Counted from the stretch's first letter, positions 8,896 to 15,911 are shown. The stretch is DNA of 64,000 bases from Bacteroides pyogenes DSM 20611 = JCM 6294 (GCF_000428105.1 NZ_ATZH01000017.1:1-64000), one strand, 5' to 3'. The notes: generated by a model from the letters alone, not told the origin. Numbers and translations: made by a program.

Positions 8896-9723
8896 TTATC
8901 CCATTTTCATCATCCCAGCCAACTGCACGAAATAATCATTTGACCAAATATCAAGTTCTTTTGGATTGCGGACGAAAGGCAATACATCTTCTTTCACTTG
9001 CTTTATATCAGCTGTAGAGAGGCACTCAATGAGTTTCTCCTTAAATAACTCTGGAGTAATATTCTCATTGTTGAACTGCTTGCATCGTTCTGCCAAATGA
9101 GTAAAATCCAGCGGAACATTATGGCGTACATACCATTCAAAATCGTACCAATCACGGCCTTTAACCCTATTTTTCCATGCACGGTAGACCAATGCGTGCA
9201 TCTTGCCGGCAAACAGATCGGGAAGTATAAAACAATGAGTCATAAATGAGTGTGGCAGAAGCAATAGTTTCTGTTCTGTCTTAAAGTTCAATGGTGGACA
9301 AGTATCTACTTCAATCTTTATCTTTATTGACTTCTCGGTTTGGAAAGTTACATCATACACATCAGTATTATCTTTAAGAAATGCCGATTCGACCTTTCTG
9401 AAATTCTTTTTATCTTTTTTCTTTATTTCAACCTCACGACCTACCATTGCAAAAGCATCAATGATAGCAGGAAAATATTTTGTAAAATCGAAATTGTCAT
9501 CATGCGCAAGTAACGAAAAATCCATATCCTCACTGAAACGTTGCAGGCCATGAAAGATTCTTAAACAAGTACCTCCATAGAACGCTGCTGACTCAAAAAA
9601 GCCCCCAGAATAAAGTCCAGCAAGTATCACCTGTTGGTTAACTTCAAATATGGCGTTTCTTTTATGTTGCTCCGTCGTCAAGTCATAGCGGGATAGCATA
9701 TTGTCAAATATCTCATTCTTCAT
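8896..9723 (-). CDS. abiEii: AbiEii/AbiGii-type nucleotidyltransferase toxin
   Basis: Toxin of a type IV (AbiE) toxin-antitoxin and abortive-infection system, 275 residues. The nucleotidyltransferase core shows GGTCLR followed by EDMDFSLL (DxD metal site). The conserved later Lys/Asp segment lies in DLFAGKMHALVYRAWKNRVKGRDWYDFEWY. AbiEii proteins modify RNA acceptors with nucleotides and stop growth when free of the antitoxin. The gene overlaps its antitoxin by 4 bp (ATGA), the usual arrangement. It is convergent to the restriction nuclease and separated from it by repeat copy B. Confidence 0.92.
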   Translation of the reverse strand: MKNEIFDNMLSRYDLTTEQHKRNAIFEVNQQVILAGLYSGGFFESAAFYGGTCLRIFHGLQRFSEDMDFSLLAHDDNFDFTKYFPAIIDAFAMVGREVEIKKKDKKNFRKVESAFLKDNTDVYDVTFQTEKSIKIKIEVDTCPPLNFKTEQKLLLLPHSFMTHCFILPDLFAGKMHALVYRAWKNRVKGRDWYDFEWYVRHNVPLDFTHLAERCKQFNNENITPELFKEKLIECLSTADIKQVKEDVLPFVRNPKELDIWSNDYFVQLAGMMKMG

Positions 9724-10346
9724 CGTCTCAGTAATTTTAATAGTATAGAGATTGAATCAGCCTTTTTGCCAACCTTTATATAGTCTTCGAATATAGTTTC
9801 ATCCATCTTATAGAACTCATCCATATCCATACGGATATCTTGTTCAAGATATATTTCCACATCTTTCATATAGCGAAGATAGACCTTTGAGGAATTGGCA
9901 ATCAAATCACACAAAGCCTTTTCCGGTGATGCAATAAGAAATGCATAATCACCCTTATGCATACTCCTTACTCCTATCGAAAATGCCTCTCTTGAAATAT
10001 ATTTGTAGTCATAAATGCCGACTGGAGTTTGAAAGCTACGAGAGTGCTTTACTGTCATTGATTGATTAACATATACAGCCTCGGGAATAAGTCCATAATA
10101 TCGTAGCGCAGTAGACATTGAAACATATGAAGGGGTATAGAGGTGATTGGCAATCAATTCACTCGATAGAATCTTTCCTGAATGTTCGGGGTTGACTACA
10201 TAAAGTCCTCGCTTCAGCCTGATAATATAGCCTTGCTTCTCGAGCCAGGTTACTTTCTTGTTAGCAGACTTAAGTTCTGGATATAACGATTCAATGATTG
10301 AAGTCGTTACTGGAATAATTCCTATTTCGCTTAATTGTCTATTCAT
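9720..10346 (-). CDS. abiEi: AbiEi-type antitoxin and repressor
   Basis: Antitoxin of the AbiE pair, 208 residues. The N-terminal ~70 residues form a winged helix (VTWLEKQGYIIRLKRGLYVV) that in AbiEi proteins binds the promoter and represses the operon. The C-terminal domain (YAFLIASPEKALCDLI and following) is the antitoxin part. It is first in the operon and overlaps the toxin by 4 bp. A TATTTTTG -7 element stands 4 nt before its ATG, so repression and leaderless initiation would occur at the same place. Confidence 0.92.
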   Translation of the reverse strand: MNRQLSEIGIIPVTTSIIESLYPELKSANKKVTWLEKQGYIIRLKRGLYVVNPEHSGKILSSELIANHLYTPSYVSMSTALRYYGLIPEAVYVNQSMTVKHSRSFQTPVGIYDYKYISREAFSIGVRSMHKGDYAFLIASPEKALCDLIANSSKVYLRYMKDVEIYLEQDIRMDMDEFYKMDETIFEDYIKVGKKADSISILLKLLRR

Positions 10347-10350
10347 ACTG

Positions 10351-10358
10351 CAAAAATA
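10351..10358 (-). promoter_or_regulatory. -7 element of the abiE operon
   Basis: On the minus strand TATTTTTG ends 4 nt before the abiEi ATG (10346), again predicting a leaderless mRNA. The AT-rich stretch 10359-10426 upstream would hold the AbiEi operator; I see short A/T-rich near-repeats but no clean palindrome. Confidence 0.5.
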
Positions 10359-10426
10359 GAAATAATTTGAACAATAAAAGAAATATAACTTCTTTTTCTA
10401 TTCAAAATATTACTATTAAAACAGTT

Positions 10427-10450
10427 TTATCGGATACTTACGAAGAAAAA
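10427..10450. repeat. Wzz-tail/terminator repeat, fragment copy C
   Basis: Only the right arm of the repeat, from TTATCGGATACTTACG to AAGAAAAA, is present, with one difference from copy A (6179-6202). The hairpin is missing. It separates the abiE promoter region from the broken DUF4143 gene. Confidence 0.8.
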
Positions 10451-10640
10451 TGTTACTTCCTGCTGGTACGTAAGATTTCCAACGGCGGTTAAGATCATTT
10501 GGGATGATGGTGTCTTCAGCTTGTCTGTATCAATGGTAGAGGCAAACTTGGTGAGTGTTGCTGCATCGGCTTCAATGAATGCCCAAAACTGCCGTAGCGA
10601 TGGATGGATCGACGTAGTAACGAGTGTCACGTAGAAGTGT
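10451..10640 (-). pseudogene. DUF4143 ATP-binding protein, internal-deletion remnant
   Basis: Two pieces of one protein family are readable on the minus strand in different frames. Bases 10640-10572 give LRDTRYYVDPSIATAVLGIH, matching the RYFVDPS.A.A.LG part of DUF4143 ATPases (ATP-binding proteins of unclear role). Bases from about 10588 down give IEADAATLTKFASTIDTDK then MILTAVGNLTYQQE, matching the family's C-terminal end. About 60-70 residues between them are missing and the frame shifts. The first piece starts exactly where repeat copy D begins and the last one runs into copy C, so both ends are cut by the repeats. Confidence 0.65.
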
Positions 10641-10757
10641 ATGCCGAATACGGACAGGAACCGGAAAGATAAGAAAAACGACCTGACGAATAGCGAAAAT
10701 AATTGATAAATAAGCGGCTGATTTCTTGGGATTCAGCCGCTTATTTATTATCTTTAT
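10641..10757. repeat. Wzz-tail/terminator repeat, copy D
   Basis: This 117-nt copy matches copy A at 6066-6182 with four differences, all transitions. It includes a duplicated 3' end of the Wzz-kinase gene (ATGCCG..TACGGACAGGA) plus the perfect 16-bp-stem hairpin at 10706-10748. After it the sequence departs from copies A, B and C and leads into the DUF4248 gene. It may be the original right border of the locus, with everything from 6.2 to 10.6 kb inserted later. Confidence 0.92.
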
Positions 10758-10783
10758 AGGGTAAAACCTATGGAAAAGACAGT

Positions 10784-11008
10784 ATGGAATTGAATGATTT
10801 TGTAGTAAAATGTTATGATAAAAACGAACTGGCGAGAATGTATTTCCCCGACCTCGAAGCGGGGGTGGCGGTGAACAAGCTGAGGCGGTGGATGCGCCGG
10901 TGCGAACCGTTGATGCAGGAGATGCGCCAAACGAATTACCATCCGAAAACAAAGGCTTTCACGGCCAGAGAGGTGAGGCTGATCACCCGCTACCTGGGGG
11001 AGCCTTGA
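10784..11008 (+). CDS. DUF4248-family small protein
   Basis: A 74-residue protein resembling the DUF4248 family, common beside capsule loci and mobile elements in Bacteroides. It begins MELNDFVVKCYDKNELARMY and has the helix-rich pattern NKLRRWMRRCEPLM and FTAREVRLITRYLG, compatible with a small DNA-binding fold. Function unknown. Its last 19 bases overlap the 3' end of the convergent amidase gene. Confidence 0.8.
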   Translation: MELNDFVVKCYDKNELARMYFPDLEAGVAVNKLRRWMRRCEPLMQEMRQTNYHPKTKAFTAREVRLITRYLGEP

Positions 11009-11448
11009 AGGTATTCGTACTCTTTCCGGGCGTCGAAGCAGGGACAGGCTTTGCGGATGTCGGCGGTGACCTGGTTGTGTCCCACGATCAGGGCATCGGG
11101 GTATTGATAGGTCAGGATGCTGAGAAGGTCGGCCAGCGCCAGCCGTTGCATGCGGGTGCGAGTGTCTGCGGGGCGTCCTTGCTCATCGAGCCCGCCTTCG
11201 TAGCAGATGCCGATGCTGTGGCGGTTGAAGCCCCGTACATGCGCTCCGGGCTCGCTCACGGGTCGGCAGTGGTGCAGCCTGCCGTCACGGGTGATGTAGA
11301 AGTGGTAGCCGATGTCGCGGAAACCTCGTGCGAGATGACTTTCACGAAGACGCTCGACAGGGAAGGGAACATTGCAGCGCGTGGCGCTGCAATGGATGAC
11401 CAGTAGCTTGATCTCACGGGGGAGATATTGTTCTGCGGACTGTTTCAT
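10990..11448 (-). CDS. N-acetylmuramoyl-L-alanine amidase (Amidase_2/PGRP fold)
   Basis: A 152-residue zinc amidase cleaving the MurNAc-L-Ala bond. Visible signature: VIHCSAT, GYHFYITRDGRLHHCRP, NRHSIGICYEGG and VGHNQVTADIRKACPCFD, which hold the zinc-binding His/His/Cys-type set. No signal peptide is evident, so release may need lysis or a holin-like partner; the smalltalk gene immediately upstream in the same operon is a frequent neighbour of such amidases. This phage-like pair is a standard capsule-flank feature in Bacteroides. Confidence 0.93.
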   Translation of the reverse strand: MKQSAEQYLPREIKLLVIHCSATRCNVPFPVERLRESHLARGFRDIGYHFYITRDGRLHHCRPVSEPGAHVRGFNRHSIGICYEGGLDEQGRPADTRTRMQRLALADLLSILTYQYPDALIVGHNQVTADIRKACPCFDARKEYEYLQGSPR

Positions 11449-11459
11449 GGCACGAACGA

Positions 11460-11558
11460 TTAATGGCCCATACAGGAGACTACTCCGATGGCGGAGATGA
11501 TGGCTGTGGCTACTGTGATGATGAACTGGAGAATGTTTTTGACGACTTGTTTTTTCAT
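11460..11558 (-). CDS. Smalltalk-type micro-protein
   Basis: A 32-residue ORF starting MKKQVVKNILQFIIT and ending SCMGH, with one hydrophobic helix (about residues 9-27). The sequence pattern and its position directly upstream of the amidase fit the smalltalk family of Bacteroides micro-proteins. It ends 11 bases before the amidase start. A membrane role, possibly linked to export or action of the amidase, is an inference from size and context. Confidence 0.85.
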   Translation of the reverse strand: MKKQVVKNILQFIITVATAIISAIGVVSCMGH

Positions 11559-11707
11559 GTTTTTTTAAGATTAAGTTTTTACTTGTGTTCTGTACTTTTC
11601 TCTTTCGCCTCGACTTTGGAGGTCAAGGCGAAGGAGAGGGATTATAATCTTCGTCGATAAAGAGGATATAGAGATAGACGGACGAAGGTTAATGCGAGAG
11701 AGAGGGA

Positions 11708-12202
11708 TTATAATCCCGGGTCGGGAGCTTCGGAATGTCCGCTTCCGCTGCCTCCGTGCGCATTTTCACCGCTTGTTGCGGGCGGTTTCGGTTTTCCTTC
11801 CGTTTCGGCTTTGGCGTCGGGCTTGTAGAGGGTGAAGTCCATCGTCTTGCAGAGTTTGCGGAGGTCGTTTCCGGGATAAAACAGTACCCGTCCCTGTTTG
11901 ATGCACGAGGTGGTGAATTCTTTTTCGGTCTTGGTGGGTGTTCCGGTTTTGATGGACATGCGGAAGTTTCCCAAGTCGCCCAGTTGCACGATGTTCCCTT
12001 CGCTCAGCACGTTCAGTATTTCGAGAAGGAATTCGCCTATGCAGCCTTCAAGTTCTCCCTTCGAGTACGACGACCGTTCGGAGATGCGTTTGCAGACGTC
12101 TTTGACGCTGACTTTGCGGCCACTTCGCGCCATGGCGTAGAACTTGGGGGCTTCCTGCGGTTTTTGCAGGTTTTTACGGGATACGACAATGTAATTTTGC
12201 AT
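11708..12202 (-). CDS. HU-family DNA-binding protein with disordered tail
   Basis: A 164-residue HU/IHF-like protein of the Bacteroidales long type. The HU domain occupies roughly residues 25-125 (VSVKDVCKRISERSSYSKGELEGCIGEFLLEILNVLSEG, GDLGNFRMS). The last ~30 residues are low-complexity with Gly, Ser, Pro and Glu (SGENAHGGSGSGHSEAPDPG). Such HU paralogues sit next to amidase/smalltalk genes in capsule flanks. A TATCTTTG -7 element lies on the minus strand at 12260-12267, about 60 nt upstream. Confidence 0.9.
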   Translation of the reverse strand: MQNYIVVSRKNLQKPQEAPKFYAMARSGRKVSVKDVCKRISERSSYSKGELEGCIGEFLLEILNVLSEGNIVQLGDLGNFRMSIKTGTPTKTEKEFTTSCIKQGRVLFYPGNDLRKLCKTMDFTLYKPDAKAETEGKPKPPATSGENAHGGSGSGHSEAPDPGL

Positions 12203-12259
12203 AATGATTTGTTTTTAGTTAAACATGGGTTTTGAGTACGTTGGTAATCGATTACATGG

Positions 12260-12267
12260 CAAAGATA
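12260..12267 (-). promoter_or_regulatory. -7 element of the HU/smalltalk/amidase group
   Basis: Minus-strand TATCTTTG with transcription expected near 12253. The leader would be about 50 nt. No clear -33 TTTG at 19 nt is seen. Confidence 0.5.
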
Positions 12268-12355
12268 GTATAGCGGGATGCGGGCGTGACGCTCAATGAC
12301 GTTCATTGACGGGGTGGGAAAAAGAAAAACCGGAGACTGCGGATGGAAAAAAGTC

Positions 12356-12504
12356 GGCGGGCTTTGCCATCGAACACGGCGGGCTTTGAAAAAAAGGCGG
12401 CGGGCTTTGCCATCGAACACGGCGGGCTTTGAAAAAAACACGACGGGCTTTACCATCAAACACGGCGGGCTTTGTGATCCAACTCCGCAGGCTTTAAGAA
12501 AAAC
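12356..12504. repeat. Alternating 22/21-bp tandem repeat array
   Basis: Seven head-to-tail units all contain GGCGGGCTTT or a near variant. Units alternate: 12356-12377 (22), 12378-12398 (21), 12399-12420 (22), 12421-12441 (21), 12442-12463 (22), 12464-12484 (21), 12485-12504 (20, degenerate). Odd units continue CCATCGAACAC, and the first two even units continue GAAAAAAA. The real period is thus about 43 bp. It fills most of the 414-bp gap between the HU gene and the VirE/DUF3987 gene. There are no spacers of unrelated sequence, so it is not a CRISPR array. Confidence 0.9.
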
Positions 12505-12616
12505 GTTTGAACGCATTTTCGTTTGTAATAATAGTTTACTATTTGTCGAAGGTTTTCCCCGGGACGTTCGGAGAAGCGTCCCGGGGATTTTTTGAAAATT
12601 TGAAAACGCCAAAACG

Positions 12617-14959
12617 TCAAAAAGTCACTATGTCCCCTTTTTTTTGCAACTTTTCATAGACTCCATGCTTTATTTTGTTGATTTTCAGTCCGTTTAACCC
12701 CTTTAGCAGCCTTGTGACAGTGCGTTTGCTCACTCGGGTGTTTGCAGCGACTTCATACGCTTCTTCGGTGGTGAAAACAGCCGGGAGATGGTTGAAGAAA
12801 TCCGCATATTTGTCAGGATTATTCAAAGGTTCTGTTTTCTCGCAGGTCATGGACGAGAGCAGCAGCCGGCTGTGTTCGTAGCAGCAGAGCACGAGCTGCA
12901 TCGCATGCTCGAAGTCGACGTCGGAACAGTAGATTTCGGGGGCCGTATCGAGGTTCTCGAACTGCCGTATCCGGGTTTGAATCATGCTGACACGCATCAC
13001 TATGAAGGCATAGCGCTTCACCACAGCCTGCAAATCGTCGTTGCTGGCAAGCACGGTGTCTTCGAGCAGGTCGGCAAAAGTGCGGTTCAGGTGCCTCCAC
13101 TGTTTGGGCGTGAAATGAAACAACAGGGGATGTTCGAGGCAGAAACGGTATAGCTCGCTGACGCGCCGGGCGAGGGGAATGAAACGGTCTTCGAGCGATT
13201 CGCTCTGGTCGCCCATCTCTTTCCAGCGGGGCGCTTCCCGGTAGGTGTAGTAGAGGATGCGGCTTGCCAGCCCGTTTTCCGAACTGTTGAGCAGGGTGGC
13301 GAGCTGTCCCGGCGTGCCTGTGAGCAGCATGGCGAGCTTGGGGTGCGAGATGCAGATGGGGCGCATGCCGTTGCTCTTGAACGAGGAGTCGATATTCTCG
13401 TGTTCGAAAGCTTTGCGCAACATATCGTCGAAGTTGCCGCAATCGAGGTGGTTGGCTGTGGAGAGCGACTGGGCTTCGGTGTCGAAGATGATGCTTCCCA
13501 TGCTGCCGTTGTCTTGCATCTGCATCTGCATGCGCGTGTAGCTGGTGGTGGCGGGGATGATGAACATCTTGAAGGGCGGGCGTTCGGGTTCGGGCTGTTC
13601 CGCTTGCTCCGTCTTCTTCTTGCGCTTCCGTACGTTCGCCAGCCATGCGTCGTGCGCCTGTTCGTAGGCTTTCATCGCCCGGTCGCTCTGGCGCAGGATG
13701 TCGCGGTGCAGTTCTTCGATGAGGTAACGCCCGGTCTGCACGATACTCTTTCCGCTGCCTGCGGGGGCGATGACGACGCTGTAGAGGTGCGGCGAGTATT
13801 TCTTGTGGTTGTACACGCCGAAAGTGCAAGGCAGGGCGGCGCTGAGCGCAGTGAGGTCGGCAAGGAAAGAGATGTCGCGTTGCCTCAGGTCCTCTTCTTC
13901 CACGATGCATTCGCTGAGCATTTTGGGAAGATTTTTAAACAAATCTTCGGGAAAGAAAGGGGTTGTTTTCCGAAGTTCTTCTCCTTCCCAGTAACGTTCC
14001 GACTCGTTTTCATCGTTTGTAAAACAGTCATAGGGGCGTTTTGGCGTTTTGACGTTTTCAAAAACGTGCTTTTGGCGGGCGTTCTGTTCCTCTTTCGATT
14101 CATTAACTTTCTGATAACCAGCCGAAAGAACCCTTTTAATCTCGTTTTCGGAGAAGTCCGTACCGCTGAATCGAGGCAAAATTTCACGGAAAACGGCTTT
14201 TTCGGGATACCGTCTCCGGGAGGCTTCGCAGGCCAGTTTGAAGAGGTTGGTATGACGCATTCCGGGTGTCAGCGGATTTAAGAAAATATAGGACATCAGG
14301 AACTGCTTCAGGTCGGCTGTCGCCTCTTCTTTTTCCGGCCATTCGTCGGCGCCACCCGTTTGGGGTAGGGCAGGGCCTTCCGGGCACAGGCAAGGTTCGG
14401 CTTCGGGCAGCACGAAAGGTTCGAACCACGTGGATAGGTATCCGCCGGGCGAGTAAGTGAAATAGCAGAGGCGGCTCTCGTCTTTGCAGGCGGGATCGCT
14501 CTCCATTCCCAGCAGGCGGTCGTAATAACGGCTCACGAGGCGTTGCGCTTCGCGGTATCGGCCCTCGATGTTGTCTACGTAGGCGAACACCTTCAGTCCG
14601 TCGGTGGGGCTTTCGAGCGCGGCTACCGTGTGCGGATCGTCGGCGCAGAGGCGGATGAGCGCGTGACGGTCGGGCACATGGTCGTAGTCGAGCCCCACGA
14701 TGTGGCTGGGCTTGCGGAAGTTGCGGACGGCATGCGCCCCCTCGAACGTGCCGGCGGGCGTGAAGCAGGGCAGGGCGCGCTTGAGCCGTTGCGCCGCTTC
14801 GTTGTCGCCTTCGGCGTGATACCTCCGGATGGTTTCCACAGCCGAAGCATGTACGGGTTGGATACAGTCGCTCATCACTTGCCGGAAAGAGCTCGTCCGC
14901 GGTTCGCGGGAATACACGCTTCCGTATACGGAAACGAAAATCTCATCAATAGTTTTCAT
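12617..14959 (-). CDS. VirE_N/DUF3987 primase-helicase-like protein
   Basis: A 780-residue protein with the Bacteroides architecture BT4734/VirE-type N-terminal domain (about residues 40-190: FEGAHAVRNFRKPSHIVGLDYDHV, SPTDGLKVFAYV) and a DUF3987 P-loop region (APAGSGKS at about residue 400, then FDTEAQSLS). The C-terminal ~60 residues form a winged-helix-like segment (VSKRTVTRLLKGLNGL). Related proteins resemble replication or mobilization functions of mobile elements, but a role at capsule loci is not established. Strong GC-rich codon use matches the chromosome backbone. Confidence 0.85.
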   Translation of the reverse strand: MKTIDEIFVSVYGSVYSREPRTSSFRQVMSDCIQPVHASAVETIRRYHAEGDNEAAQRLKRALPCFTPAGTFEGAHAVRNFRKPSHIVGLDYDHVPDRHALIRLCADDPHTVAALESPTDGLKVFAYVDNIEGRYREAQRLVSRYYDRLLGMESDPACKDESRLCYFTYSPGGYLSTWFEPFVLPEAEPCLCPEGPALPQTGGADEWPEKEEATADLKQFLMSYIFLNPLTPGMRHTNLFKLACEASRRRYPEKAVFREILPRFSGTDFSENEIKRVLSAGYQKVNESKEEQNARQKHVFENVKTPKRPYDCFTNDENESERYWEGEELRKTTPFFPEDLFKNLPKMLSECIVEEEDLRQRDISFLADLTALSAALPCTFGVYNHKKYSPHLYSVVIAPAGSGKSIVQTGRYLIEELHRDILRQSDRAMKAYEQAHDAWLANVRKRKKKTEQAEQPEPERPPFKMFIIPATTSYTRMQMQMQDNGSMGSIIFDTEAQSLSTANHLDCGNFDDMLRKAFEHENIDSSFKSNGMRPICISHPKLAMLLTGTPGQLATLLNSSENGLASRILYYTYREAPRWKEMGDQSESLEDRFIPLARRVSELYRFCLEHPLLFHFTPKQWRHLNRTFADLLEDTVLASNDDLQAVVKRYAFIVMRVSMIQTRIRQFENLDTAPEIYCSDVDFEHAMQLVLCCYEHSRLLLSSMTCEKTEPLNNPDKYADFFNHLPAVFTTEEAYEVAANTRVSKRTVTRLLKGLNGLKINKIKHGVYEKLQKKGDIVTF

Positions 14960-15013
14960 AATACGATGATTTTTTTAATAATAAGGTTAAATAATTTATT
15001 CCTCACGGGAGTC

Positions 15014-15072
15014 CGCCCTTCCCCGCATTTGTTTGCGGGCAGGGCGTTTCCCGTTTTCCGGCGGCAAATATA
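15014..15072 (-). promoter_or_regulatory. Promoter and leader hairpin of the VirE/DUF3987 gene
   Basis: Minus-strand TATATTTG at 15065-15072 is a good -7 element. Almost at the predicted 5' end of the mRNA lies an interrupted stem: CGCCCT (15014-15019) with AGGGCG (15041-15046) outside, and CCCGC with GCGGG inside, loop of 8 nt. The start codon is about 55 nt further. A very stable 5' hairpin could protect the message or reduce readthrough. It is also possible that it is only a relic of another terminator. Confidence 0.45.
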
Positions 15073-15087
15073 AGTCGGTGATTTTTA

Positions 15088-15116
15088 AAAACAGTTCCGG
15101 CGTGTGGAACTGTTTT
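15088..15116. terminator. Bidirectional terminator-like hairpin
   Basis: Eleven-bp stem AAAACAGTTCC/GGAACTGTTTT (15088-15098 with 15106-15116), loop of 7, with T runs on both strands. No gene ends here on either strand, so it may insulate the divergent VirE/DUF3987 and small HTH-like genes. The remainder of the 14960-15319 gap shows a 15-nt inverted repeat at 15262-15276 and nothing else I can name. Confidence 0.6.
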
Positions 15117-15261
15117 TATTTATTTTTTTATTATGGGAGGGGCTTTTTCGGGGAGGTTTTTGTGCAGAAAATCACTTGAGAATTCAGAAAAAAGATCATT
15201 CATCTCCCATGATATACGGGCAAAAGCATGAATTGCATAAAAAATCGTCCGATGAGCTTGT

Positions 15262-15276
15262 AAGTTTCGAAAACTT
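15262..15276. promoter_or_regulatory. Inverted repeat upstream of the small HTH-like gene
   Basis: AAGTTT-CGA-AAACTT is an exact 6-bp inverted repeat with a 3-nt centre, 44 nt before the start codon of the HTH-like gene. It could be an operator, possibly for self-control. A TATATTTC sequence (one base off a -7 element) lies between it and the gene. Confidence 0.35.
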
Positions 15277-15319
15277 GTTTTATTTTTACATCTATATTTC
15301 GAACAAACACGCATAGACA

Positions 15320-15664
15320 ATGGATTTTTTTCGTTACGATTCGATTTCGAAACTGGTGGTGGCTTTCATGAACGCCGACCGCCTGATTACTTATAACTAT
15401 TTGGCGGACGAGCTGCATATCCGAAAAGCTACCGTGAGCGCGGCGAAGAAAGGGGGCGACCTGCACGTCGGCCAATACGTCCGTATCATTCGCCTGATGG
15501 CGGAAACTGTTCAGATAACCCTGCTTATGCCCGTGCTGGTGAGGCAGATACGCAAGGCGCTGGCAGAACACCGCAATGTGGTGGTGGGCACTGTTCCCGC
15601 CAACGAACAGGGAAAAAGCGAGCCCGACGACTGGGAAGTGATGATGAAATGGCGGGATGTTTGA
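15320..15664 (+). CDS. Small protein with HTH-like N-terminal half, function unknown
   Basis: A 114-residue protein. The segment YNYLADELHIRKATVSAAKKGGDLHVGQYVRIIRL (about residues 29-63) reads like a helix-turn-helix with recognition helix near KATVSAAKK. The C-terminal part is a basic helix and an acidic end PDDWEVMMKW. I do not recognise a named family with certainty. It has GC-rich backbone codon use. A second short ORF ending LPEDWDMIMDNL follows (15710-15772) and echoes its C-terminus. Confidence 0.6.
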   Translation: MDFFRYDSISKLVVAFMNADRLITYNYLADELHIRKATVSAAKKGGDLHVGQYVRIIRLMAETVQITLLMPVLVRQIRKALAEHRNVVVGTVPANEQGKSEPDDWEVMMKWRDV

Positions 15665-15709
15665 AACCCGACAGAGCAAGCCTCTCACAGATAAACAACA
15701 TGCCCAATG

Positions 15710-15772
15710 ATGGTCTTTGCCATAACGGACGGACTGCCTGAGGATTGGGACATGATAATGGATAATTTGTAA
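15710..15772 (+). other. Possible remnant repeating the HTH-like protein's C-terminus
   Basis: A 20-codon ORF (starts MVFAITDG, ends LPEDWDMIMDNL) resembles the last residues of the preceding protein (PDDWEVMMKW). It may be the tail of a decayed tandem duplicate or an alternative C-terminus. Too short to call a gene. Bases 15773-15870 show only a small TTTACC-AAGA-GGTAAA hairpin. Confidence 0.25.
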
Positions 15773-15870
15773 CCCCCGGATTAAACTTCTTTTTACCAAG
15801 AGGTAAACCTTGTCAAGAGAAAACATTACGATATAAAGAGAGAGTGTTGAGATGTTTTATATAAATAAGC

Positions 15871-15911
15871 TCGTGTTTTCTTTGGCGAAAACACGAAAAA
15901 ACATACTTTTG
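15871..15911 (+). promoter_or_regulatory. Promoter of the TcmP island with operator-like palindrome around -33
   Basis: TTTG (15881-15884) and TACTTTTG (15904-15911) form a consensus Bacteroidota promoter with exactly 19 nt between. The TTTG lies in the 6-nt loop of a perfect 10-bp inverted repeat, TCGTGTTTTC (15871-15880) with GAAAACACGA (15887-15896). A dimeric repressor on this palindrome would cover the -33 element. It could also be a terminator stem shared with the promoter. Confidence 0.7.

Noticed and set aside
12356-12504. CRISPR array
   Set aside because: Units are contiguous and alternate between two related forms; there are no unique spacers and no cas genes.
12037-12612. 191-codon minus-strand ORF over the tandem repeats
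   Set aside because: The translation simply repeats the array (KARRVRWQSPP-like text) and overlaps the HU gene in another frame.
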